Positions 1 through 6,205 of a stretch of DNA of 6,264 nt are shown here, one piece after another. Numbering within the stretch: the stretch's first letter is position 1; every line of letters starts with the position of its first letter. The translations under genes were made by a program, and so were the position numbers. Origin of the DNA: Thermodesulfobacteriaceae bacterium UBA6232 (lineage in GTDB: Bacteria > Desulfobacterota > Thermodesulfobacteria > Thermodesulfobacteriales > Thermodesulfobacteriaceae); NCBI GenBank assembly GCA_002441555.1, contig DJWK01000024.1:1-6264 (forward strand), given 5' to 3'. Below the pieces are notes generated by a model that saw only the letters and a program-made list of their open reading frames with translations, made no database searches and was not told the origin of the DNA.

Positions 1-409
1 CTATGTGTCTGACTGGAACAAGAAAGAGTATAAGCTTTATCACTGTCCTTCTTGCGACCTTCAGTGGTGGGAGCCCTTAAAGGTTGAACCGGAGTTTTAC
101 GAAGAGGAGGGAGAAGAAGGGTATGCGGTTTTTCACCTCGGGATTTCTGAGACCTTGGGAGAAAACCATAAGATGTTTTTTAAACATTTTCCCTTAAAAT
201 CAGGAAGGCTTCTTGATGTTGGATGCGGAGATGGAAGGTTTTTAAAAAAAGCAAAAGAGGTAGGCTTTGAAGTATGGGGCATAGACTTTGATAGAAAAAG
301 TGTTGAAGTTTGCAGGAAAAAGAGGGGGCTTGAGAATGTTTACGCCATGAGCCTTGAGGAGTTTTCTGAGCTTGCAAAGAAAGAAGAATTAAAATTTGAT
401 GTTATAACC

Positions 410-416
410 TTTTTTT
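410..416 (+). other. T7 homopolymer with apparent +1 frameshift
   Basis: Seven T bases precede GAGG. Six would give Phe-Phe-Glu-Val-Leu-Glu-His and keep the methyltransferase in frame; seven create TGA at 416-418. The conserved residues on both sides place the lesion exactly here. It could be a real mutation, a sequencing error, or a site of transcriptional or ribosomal slippage. Confidence 0.8.
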
Positions 417-584
417 GAGGTGCTTGAGCATCAAGACAGACCCCGAGAGTTCCTTGAGAAGGTAAAAGAGCTTTTAAAACCCGGTGGCTGGATTGCAGGA
501 AGCGTGCCGAATAGACAATTATTTCGTTTTAGTAATAAACCTTTAAATTATCAAATGGGAAATTTTCCACCTCATCATTTTTTG

Positions 585-587
585 TAG
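585..587 (+). other. In-frame TAG inside the methyltransferase
   Basis: In the restored frame the codon sits between PPHHFL and FDKKALENIL, where the reading is continuous on both sides. A TGG-to-TAG change (G to A at 586) would explain it and would restore an LWFD sequence. It corresponds to about residue 194 of the reconstructed 307-residue protein. Confidence 0.7.
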
Positions 588-918
588 TTTGATAAAAAAG
601 CTTTAGAAAACATATTATCTTTTCATGGCTTTTCAAATTTTTTAATTAAAGAAGTTCAAATTTCTAATTTATTTAGAAAGATTATAGAGAATTCTGCAAG
701 AATAGAATATGCTGCGTTTGGCATAAAGGGAGTTTATCTGAAGAGGGAAGCAAAAAAGAAGATACTATCTAACACAAGTACTTATAGAGCTTCAAAAATC
801 AGAAAAGTTCTTTTTAAAACTCTGAAAGCTATTAGAAATGTCTGTTTCTTATCGCTTAGTTTATTGAGTATGCCTATGATTACCGGCTCCAACCTTTATT
901 TTCAAGCTAAATTATCCG

Positions 919-1719
919 ATGATGGATAAAAAAGTTTCTATAATTGTTCCTACTATTGGAAGAGCATCTCTTAGGAATACCCTTGCAAGTATTTTAAATC
1001 AATCTTATCAAAATTTGGAAATAATTGTGACAGATGACACACCCGAAGGTAAAGCCTATCCTATTGTCAAAGAATTTAATTCAGAAAAAATTAAGTATGT
1101 AAAGAATGAAAAGTATAAAAGAGGTCCTTCCGGTAATAAAAATAACGGTTTAGATTTCATAACAGGAGATTATTTTACCTTCGTTGACGATGATGATGTT
1201 ATCTTGCCTGAAGCTATTGAGACACTGATTAAAGTAGCTGAAGAAAAAGGATATTCTATTGTAATAGCAAATTGCTTAGATTCAGAAACAGGAAAATATA
1301 CAGGATTGTCTTATGGGAAAGATTTGGAATGGACATACGAAGATTGGTTAAAGGGTTATTTAGATGGAGAATACTGAAGTGATAGAGTTACCTATAAGAT
1401 GGAAAAATTTTCTGAAAGGCAGGTGCTTAGTTATTACTATATTCTTAAAGAGTTTGGAGAGGATTTGCTTAAAGTTAATCCCAAACAATATGCAAGATAC
1501 CTTTTGAGGGGTATTTATTTTGCAAAAATAGCAGACGATTTGAGCAAACTTAACTTTTTTAAAGAATCAATAAGCAAAATAGAAAATTTATGGTTGAAAA
1601 TGTTGGTCAGTTCTTATTATTGGTTTTGCATTCTTTCTCCCAAAAATCTTTTGGTGAAACTCAATGCCTTTTTATATAAATCAATTATCCCATTTGTTAA
1701 AGCTTGGTTCAGAAAGTGA
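919..1719 (+). pseudogene. Family 2 glycosyltransferase (GT-A fold), interrupted by an in-frame TGA
   Basis: Would transfer a sugar from a nucleotide-sugar donor to a growing lipid-linked glycan on the cytoplasmic side of the membrane. The N-terminal part shows the GT2 signature: VSIIVPTIGR at residues 6-15, SILNQSYQNLEIIVTDD at 24-40, and the metal/nucleotide-binding acidic cluster FVDDDD at 88-93. The reading frame stops at TGA 1375-1377 after GEY. The same frame then continues as SDRVTYKMEKF through 1719, with aromatic and hydrophobic stretches (LVSSYYWF, LVKLNAFLYK) typical of a GT2 C-terminus. The full length of about 266 residues suits the family; the first 152 residues alone would be short. 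Start is one of two adjacent ATGs (919 or 922), inside the methyltransferase tail and without a clear Shine-Dalgarno, so translation is probably coupled. The fragment 919-1377 may still be translated and carries the catalytic acidic motif. Codon use is AT-richer than in the flanking genes. Sugar specificity cannot be told. Confidence 0.8.
1375..1377 (+). other. Premature TGA in the glycosyltransferase 2 gene
   Basis: The frame is open on both sides and the next start-like codon (ATG 1399) is in the same frame, so no frameshift is needed. A single G-to-A change at 1377 (TGG to TGA) would give GEYWSD. No features suggest selenocysteine, and the TGA at 1717-1719 behaves as an ordinary stop. Confidence 0.7.
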
Positions 1720-2924
1720 ACACTTATTTACTTCTTAACTCTCTTGCGGGTGGGGGTGCAGAAAGGGTTGCAGTAAATCTCTTTAAAAGGCTTGAGTTTG
1801 ATAAACTTTTTCTCCTTGAAAGAGATGTTAAATACGAAGTTCCAGAAGAGAAATTAGTTTTTCTTTCCCCTCACACAAATAAAACAAACCCTATTTACAA
1901 AACCTTATTTATCCCTTTGTATGCTTTCAGACTTTCAAGACATTTAACCAAAAAAGATATTGTTCTTTCCATGCTTGAAAGAGCCAATTATGTAAACATT
2001 ATTTCAGCGTTAATAACTGGCCATAAATCTGTTATTTCAGTTCGCATGTCTCAAGCATCCGGCAGGTCAAAATGGCATCCCTATAACCTTCTAAATAAGC
2101 TTTTATATCCAAAAGCGGACTTAATAGTAGTTGTCTCAAAAAGCATAAAGAAAGAGCTTGAGAGGAACTACAGAGTTTCTCCTGAAAAAATCAGGGTTAT
2201 ATACAATCCCCTTTATTTTGATGAAATACAAGCTAAAAAAACTGAGCCTTTAAGAGAATACGAGGCGATTTTTAAAAGCCCTGTTCTTATAACTGCAGGA
2301 AGACTAACCAAGCAAAAGGGTCAGTGGTATCTTTTGAGAGTTTTTAAAGCTTTGAAAGAAGATATGCCTCACCTTAAGCTTGTCCTTCTTGGAGATGGTG
2401 AGTTAAAAGAATACCTTGCTGACCTATCAGAAAGGCTTGCGCTGAAAACCTTTGTTTGGGATAGAAGTAAGCTTTCCGAAAACTTTGATGTTTACTTTCT
2501 TGGATTTCAGAAAAACCCCTTTAAGTTTATAGCAAGGGCTGAGCTTTTTGTTTTTCCAAGTTTATGGGAAGGCTTTCCCAATGCCCTTGTTGAGGCTATG
2601 GCTTGCGGAGTGCCTGTTGTTTCATCTGATTGTAAAAGTGGTCCAAGGGAGATACTTGCACCGAACACAGACTTTGAATATCAGACAAAAGCGCCCGAGT
2701 TTGCAAGCTACGGTGTTCTTATGCCACCTTTTGAGGTAAAATTTAAAGGTGCAAAAGAGCCTTTGGAGGAAAAAGAGCTTATGTGGGTTGATGTGATAAA
2801 GAGGCTTTTAAAGGATAAAAACTTAAGAGAAAGCTATGCTCAAAAGGCTACGGAAAGAGCTAAAGAATTTGACATTGTAAACATTATTAAGGAGTGGAAG
2901 GAGATTCTTGGCGTTTGGGTTTAA
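1716..2924 (+). CDS. Glycosyltransferase family 4 (GT-B fold, WabH/PglJ-like)
   Basis: Retaining glycosyltransferase, expected to add a hexose or HexNAc to an undecaprenyl-linked oligosaccharide at the inner membrane face. The N-terminus has the acceptor-domain loop AGGGAERV (residues 11-18). The donor domain has GRLTKQKG at 195-202, LLGDGELKEYL at about 225-235, and VFPSLWEGFPNALVEAMACG at 279-298, whose E285 and E293 form the E-x7-E motif of GT4 enzymes. GPREIL follows at 309-314. At 402 residues it is of ordinary length and intact. I chose GTG 1716 because its GTGA overlaps the preceding stop by four bases and VNTYLLLNSLAGGGAE is the natural GT4 start; TTG 1704 would add four residues without support. 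No clear ribosome binding site, so translational coupling is likely. A charged stretch of about 40 residues lies between the E-x7-E motif and the C-terminal helix. Family is certain; linkage and sugar are unknown. Confidence 0.93.
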   Translation: MNTYLLLNSLAGGGAERVAVNLFKRLEFDKLFLLERDVKYEVPEEKLVFLSPHTNKTNPIYKTLFIPLYAFRLSRHLTKKDIVLSMLERANYVNIISALITGHKSVISVRMSQASGRSKWHPYNLLNKLLYPKADLIVVVSKSIKKELERNYRVSPEKIRVIYNPLYFDEIQAKKTEPLREYEAIFKSPVLITAGRLTKQKGQWYLLRVFKALKEDMPHLKLVLLGDGELKEYLADLSERLALKTFVWDRSKLSENFDVYFLGFQKNPFKFIARAELFVFPSLWEGFPNALVEAMACGVPVVSSDCKSGPREILAPNTDFEYQTKAPEFASYGVLMPPFEVKFKGAKEPLEEKELMWVDVIKRLLKDKNLRESYAQKATERAKEFDIVNIIKEWKEILGVWV

Positions 2925-3041
2925 GTTGATTAAGGCTCCTACTAAATTACCCTGTGGGAAGGATGTCAAACCAAAGTTTTGGGAAATTTTAAGAAGCGCC
3001 AATACAGGATGTAATGAGTTTGTATTTAGAAAGCTATAACT
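2925..3041 (+). other. Intergenic gap, possible 43-codon ORF of doubtful status
   Basis: This is the longest clear gap between complete genes. One + frame stays open from TTG 2908, inside the end of the GT4 gene, to TAA 3037-3039. It encodes KLIKAPTKLPCGKDVK and then FWEILRSANTGCNEF before RKL. GGAAGGAG at 2896-2903 lies four bases before that TTG. I recognise no family. It could be a remnant of a lost gene, a leader, or chance. There is no strong hairpin with a T-run, and TATAAC at 3035-3040 is too close to the asnB-type start to serve as its promoter. Confidence 0.3.
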
Positions 3042-4973
3042 ATGTGTAGAATGGCTGGTTTTTGGGATTTCAATTACACTGGTGATTATTCTCTGGAAGA
3101 AGTTGCCATAAGCATGCGGGATACTTTGACCCATGGGGGTCCTGATGATGCAGGAGTTTATCTTGAGCCTGAGATAGGGCTTGCCCTTGCCCACAGGAGG
3201 CTTTCCATTCTTGACCTTTCGCCTGCAGGGCATCAGCCCATGGAATTTGAAAATCTCGTTATCACCTACAACGGAGAGGTGTATAACTTTAGGGAAATAA
3301 GAAAAGAGCTTGAAAAAGAAGGTTATAAGTTTTTTTCCAATTCCGACACAGAAGTAATCTTAAAGGCCTTTCACCGCTGGGGGCTTGAGGCAGTAAAGAG
3401 ATTCAGAGGTATGTTTGCCTTTGCTATCTGGGATAAGACCAAAAGAAGGCTTTATCTCTGCAGGGATAGAATTGGAGTTAAGCCTCTTTATTGGTATTTT
3501 AGGGAAAATTTGTTTATCTTTGCCTCAGAGCTTAAGGCTCTTCACAGGCATCCTGAATTTAAAAAGGAACTTGAAGAAAAGGCACTTCTTCTTTATCTGC
3601 AGTACGGATATATTCCTGCTCCCTTTTGCATTTTCAAAGATACCTTTAAACTTGAGCCAGGACACTTTTTGATCCTTGACGAAAAGGGACCCATAGAGAA
3701 GGTTAAATACTGGGATGTTAAAGATTTCTTTATAAAAGGGCTTGAAGAAAGGGAATCCTGGCTCAAAAAGAATGAGGAGGAACTTGCAGAAGAACTTGAG
3801 GTACTTTTAACAGAAAGTTTTAAATTAAGACTTGTTTCTGATGTGCCTGTTGGGATGTTTTTAAGCGGTGGTATTGACTCTTCAACGGTTTGTGCCCTTC
3901 TTGCCAAAGAGGGAGTAAGGCTAAAAACTTTCACTATCGGGTTTTACGAAAAGGACTATGATGAAGCCCCCTTTGCCAAAAAAGTAGCAGATTTTCTCGG
4001 AACAGAACATACAGAACTTTACTGCACAACCAACGAGGCTTTTGAAATCCTTCCACAATTTCCTTATATCTATGATGAACCCTTTGGAGATTCCTCAGGG
4101 ATTCCCACTTACCTTGTCTCCAAACTTGCAAGATCAAAGGTTAAGGTTTCTCTTTCTGCAGATGGAGGAGATGAACAGTTTTGCGGATATACAAGATACT
4201 GGATTGTGGGTAAGAGAATAAGAAAACTCTCTTATCTTCCCTTTTTGCCCCTCTTTGAAAAAACCCTAAATCTCATAAGTCCGGATTTAGCTTTAAAACT
4301 CTATAATTTTTTTAGCCCCTTCCTTCCCAAGTTGACCAATTTTCGGGACAAATACATAAAACTTAAAAATGTCCTTAGGGCAAAAAGAGATTTTAAAGCG
4401 CAATACGACATATCTAACAAAAATTTCCTCGAAGAAGACTTGCTTCGCCTCTGCCTTGGTTATAATGAAAAAATCCCTTCATTTATAGACCACCTTGAAG
4501 ATTCTTCTTTTCCACCTATGGAATACATGATGTTTTATGACCTTAAGTTTTATCTTCCCGATGATATACTGGTGAAAGTGGACAGGGCCACAATGGCAGT
4601 TTCCCTTGAGGGGAGGGACCCCTTTTTAGATCATAAAATAATTGAATGGACAAGCAGACTTCCTGTAGAATTTAAGTGGAGAAACGGTGTAAGCAAATAT
4701 CTCTTGAGAAAAGTGCTCTATAAATACATACCGAAGGAACTTGTTGAAAGGCCCAAGCAGGGCTTTGGTGTTCCTATTTATGAGTGGTTTAAGGGGGAAT
4801 TAAAGAGCTTTTACTTAGAATATCTAAATCCTGAAAAAATTAAAAGAGAGGGCCTTTTTAACTATAAAGAAGTTGCAAGGTTGCTTGAGGATTACCTTAT
4901 GGAAAGGGGAGTTAATCACAACAAATTGTGGTTGCTTTTGGTTTTTCAATTGTGGAAAGAAAGGTGGATGTAA
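3042..4973 (+). CDS. AsnB-type glutamine-dependent amidotransferase (asparagine synthase family)
   Basis: Two-domain ATP-dependent amidotransferase. The N-terminal Ntn glutaminase domain begins MCRMAGFW, giving Cys2 as the nucleophile after Met removal. It keeps HRRLSILDLSPAGHQP (51-66), YNGE (76-79) and SDTE (101-104), the residues that hold glutamine. The synthetase domain has the ATP-pyrophosphatase loop SGGIDSS at 275-281, DEPFGDSS at 345-352, ADGGDE at 373-378, LPDDILVKVDR near 503-513, EGRDPFLDH near 522-530 and KQGFGVP near 571-577. At 643 residues it is full length with no missing catalytic element. The start is fixed by the need for Cys2; no good Shine-Dalgarno precedes it. Homologues inside O-antigen loci, such as WbpS of Pseudomonas and WbmE of Bordetella, are thought to amidate uronic acid sugars. 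Given glycosyltransferases on both sides, that role is more likely here than asparagine supply, but the acceptor is inferred. Base composition is clearly richer in G+C than the region before 1700. Confidence 0.95.
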   Translation: MCRMAGFWDFNYTGDYSLEEVAISMRDTLTHGGPDDAGVYLEPEIGLALAHRRLSILDLSPAGHQPMEFENLVITYNGEVYNFREIRKELEKEGYKFFSNSDTEVILKAFHRWGLEAVKRFRGMFAFAIWDKTKRRLYLCRDRIGVKPLYWYFRENLFIFASELKALHRHPEFKKELEEKALLLYLQYGYIPAPFCIFKDTFKLEPGHFLILDEKGPIEKVKYWDVKDFFIKGLEERESWLKKNEEELAEELEVLLTESFKLRLVSDVPVGMFLSGGIDSSTVCALLAKEGVRLKTFTIGFYEKDYDEAPFAKKVADFLGTEHTELYCTTNEAFEILPQFPYIYDEPFGDSSGIPTYLVSKLARSKVKVSLSADGGDEQFCGYTRYWIVGKRIRKLSYLPFLPLFEKTLNLISPDLALKLYNFFSPFLPKLTNFRDKYIKLKNVLRAKRDFKAQYDISNKNFLEEDLLRLCLGYNEKIPSFIDHLEDSSFPPMEYMMFYDLKFYLPDDILVKVDRATMAVSLEGRDPFLDHKIIEWTSRLPVEFKWRNGVSKYLLRKVLYKYIPKELVERPKQGFGVPIYEWFKGELKSFYLEYLNPEKIKREGLFNYKEVARLLEDYLMERGVNHNKLWLLLVFQLWKERWM

Positions 4974-4981
4974 TTTAATAT

Positions 4982-6130
4982 ATGTCAAAAAAAATAGCTT
5001 TTGTATCCAATACTTCCTGGTCTCTCTGGAATTTTCGCTTGTCTTTAATGCGGGCTCTAAAAGAAAAGGGTTATGAAATAATGGCTATAGCCCCTGAAGA
5101 TGAGTATTCCGAGAAACTCAAAAAGGGGTTTGTTTTTTATGGAGTTAAAAATCTTAACAGAAAAGGAAAAAATCCAATCAGGGATTTTAAGCTATTTTTG
5201 GAATATCTTGGATTATACAGAAAAATCAGGCCCGATTTAGTCATTAATTTTACCATTAAGCCTAATATATATAGTTCCATAGCCGCAGGATTTTTGAAAA
5301 TTCCTTGCATGAGTGTAGTAACAGGATTGGGATATGTGTTTATAGAAAGGGGATTTATTGCAAGCGTGGTTGAGGCTTTGTATAGATTTGCCTTTAAGTT
5401 CAATAGGTTTATCGTGTTTCAAAATAGAACTGACTTCCAGGAATTGAAGGATATAGTCAAGGATAAGGCTTTTATTATTCCTGGCTCAGGGGTTGATACG
5501 GAATATTTTTCTCCTTTTTTTTGCAAGGATTATTTTAAAGAAACCCAGAGCTTTGTTTTTCTATATATAGGTAGATTTCTTAGGGACAAGGGTATTTTTG
5601 AGCTTATTTTTGCTTCTGAAAGACTCTACAAGGAGGGAAAGGATTTTTGCGTCATCCTTCTTGGAAAGGAAGATGAAGGGAATCCTGCCTCTTTGAGTAA
5701 AGAGGATCTTGAAAAAATCAAAAGCTATCCTTTTGTAAAGGTTTTTTCCTTTACTGAAGATGTAAGGCCTTATCTTTGCTCATCAGATTGTGTGGTCTTA
5801 CCTTCTTCTTACAGGGAGGGGCTTCCAAGGACACTTTTAGAAGCCATGGCTATGGAGAAACCAATTATTACCACAGAGGCCCCTGGATGCAGGGATGTAT
5901 GTGAGGACGGAAAGAATGGTTTTCTTGTAAAGCCAAAGGATGTGGAAAGCCTGTATTTGGCAATGAAAAAGATGCTTGAATTACCTGAAGGGGAAAGAGA
6001 GAAAATGGGAAAAGAAGGAAGAAGGCTTGTCCAAGAAAAATTCAGCGAAGAAATAGTAATTGAAAGATATTTAAAATTAATTGAAAAGATTTTAGGAACT
6101 TCCTATAAATCTTGCAAGGATTTACGATAA
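4982..6130 (+). CDS. Glycosyltransferase family 4 (CapM/PglA-like)
   Basis: Retaining GT-B glycosyltransferase, likely adding an early sugar to undecaprenyl-diphosphate-linked oligosaccharide. The N-terminus KIAFVSNTSWSLWNFRLSLM, followed by GYEIMAIAPEDEYSEKL, matches the pattern of PglA/WbnH/CapM-like enzymes, as does TGLGYVFI at 114-121. Donor-domain motifs are VDTEYFSP (171-178), GRFLRDKGI (197-205) and LPSSYREGLPRTLLEAMAM (273-291) with E279 and E287 as the E-x7-E pair, then NGFLVKP at 312-318. At 382 residues it has the usual length. It starts 8 bases after the amidotransferase stop, with only a weak AAGGTGG at 4961-4967, so coupled translation is likely. A run of eight A bases (4986-4993) and one of eight T bases (5515-5522) are read through in frame. 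The natural family end is near RYLKLIEKIL (362-371). The last 11 residues (GTSYKSCKDLR) appear to be a run-on into the remnant behind the gene. PglA transfers GalNAc, but the sugar here is not established. Confidence 0.93.
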   Translation: MSKKIAFVSNTSWSLWNFRLSLMRALKEKGYEIMAIAPEDEYSEKLKKGFVFYGVKNLNRKGKNPIRDFKLFLEYLGLYRKIRPDLVINFTIKPNIYSSIAAGFLKIPCMSVVTGLGYVFIERGFIASVVEALYRFAFKFNRFIVFQNRTDFQELKDIVKDKAFIIPGSGVDTEYFSPFFCKDYFKETQSFVFLYIGRFLRDKGIFELIFASERLYKEGKDFCVILLGKEDEGNPASLSKEDLEKIKSYPFVKVFSFTEDVRPYLCSSDCVVLPSSYREGLPRTLLEAMAMEKPIITTEAPGCRDVCEDGKNGFLVKPKDVESLYLAMKKMLELPEGEREKMGKEGRRLVQEKFSEEIVIERYLKLIEKILGTSYKSCKDLR

Positions 6131-6205
6131 AGATATAGAATTTATTGAAGTAAGGTTAGGTGATATTGAGAAAAAATTATAAAGCTTTATGAGGAGGTTC
6201 TTTAA
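6096..6205 (+). pseudogene. Short 3' coding remnant with an A-run frameshift, family unknown
   Basis: In the frame starting at 6096, out of phase with the end of the upstream glycosyltransferase, the DNA reads ELPINLARIYDKDIEF and continues IEVRLGDIEKKL to TAA 6180-6182, a well-formed protein-like sequence with no start codon. Adding one A to the A6 run at 6171-6176 would extend it as GDIEKKIIKLYEEVL to TAA 6203-6205. That stop overlaps the ATG of the following gene by one base (TAATG), as expected if an intact gene once ended there. The tail resembles the C-terminal helix of many glycosyltransferases, and a HEPN/HepT-like C-terminus is another weak possibility. I cannot assign it. The reading is by eye and may be chance in AT-rich DNA. 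Confidence 0.35.
6192..6197 (+). promoter_or_regulatory. Strong Shine-Dalgarno (AGGAGG) of the guanylyltransferase gene
   Basis: A perfect AGGAGG lies seven bases before ATG 6205. It is the only strong ribosome binding site in the window; the other starts rely on overlaps or weak sites. This suggests independent, efficient initiation of the downstream gene and fixes its start. Confidence 0.85.

Larger units (their letters stand above)
2..929 (+). pseudogene. Class I SAM-dependent methyltransferase, broken (frameshift plus premature stop), probably 5'-truncated by window edge
   Basis: Would transfer a methyl group from S-adenosylmethionine, here probably to a sugar or lipid-linked glycan in the cytoplasm. 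The first frame (GTG at 5, but open to the edge) has a CPSC pair at residues 14-17, like the second half of a zinc ribbon whose first CxxC would lie upstream. The SAM motif I DVGCGDGRFL follows at 71-80, with acidic IDFD at 93-96. This frame stops at 416-418. One base later the protein resumes with EVLEH, then KELLKPGGW and GSVPNR, the usual post-II/III motifs of the family. That frame hits TAG at 585-587 (FL*FDKK, probably a lost Trp) and then stays open to TAA at 927-929. The reconstructed product is about 307 residues, normal for the family. The end overlaps the next gene by 11 bases, the expected operon junction. The part after about 520 is strikingly AT-rich. Family is clear; the acceptor is unknown. 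Assembly error is an alternative to true decay. Confidence 0.85.

Noticed and set aside
3..80. ATG at position 3 as a gene start
   Set aside because: That frame stops after about 25 codons and lacks similarity to anything; the frame starting GTG at 5 carries the methyltransferase motifs.
1704..1715. TTG 1704 as start of the first GT4
   Set aside because: It adds only four residues not typical of the family, with no ribosome binding site, while GTG 1716 gives the standard four-base overlap.
919..1719. Alternative genetic code with TGA read as Trp
   Set aside because: TGA at 1717-1719 makes a classic GTGA overlap with the next gene and acts as a stop. Trp is encoded by TGG throughout, and the TAG at 585 would need a second reassignment.
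3020..3040. Sigma-70-like promoter before the amidotransferase (TTGTAT / TATAAC)
   Set aside because: The spacing is only about 9 bases and the -10-like box abuts the start codon, so it would not give a usable transcript start; such boxes are common by chance in AT-rich DNA.
2823..3233. Minus-strand ORF of 136 codons across the gap
   Set aside because: It lies antisense to the ends of two well-supported genes, has no recognisable motif and is explained by their codon pattern. Its part inside the gap has no start or ribosome binding site of its own.
3593..4137. Minus-strand ORFs opposite the amidotransferase
   Set aside because: They are antisense shadows of a gene with complete catalytic motifs; their serine-rich composition mirrors the sense codons.
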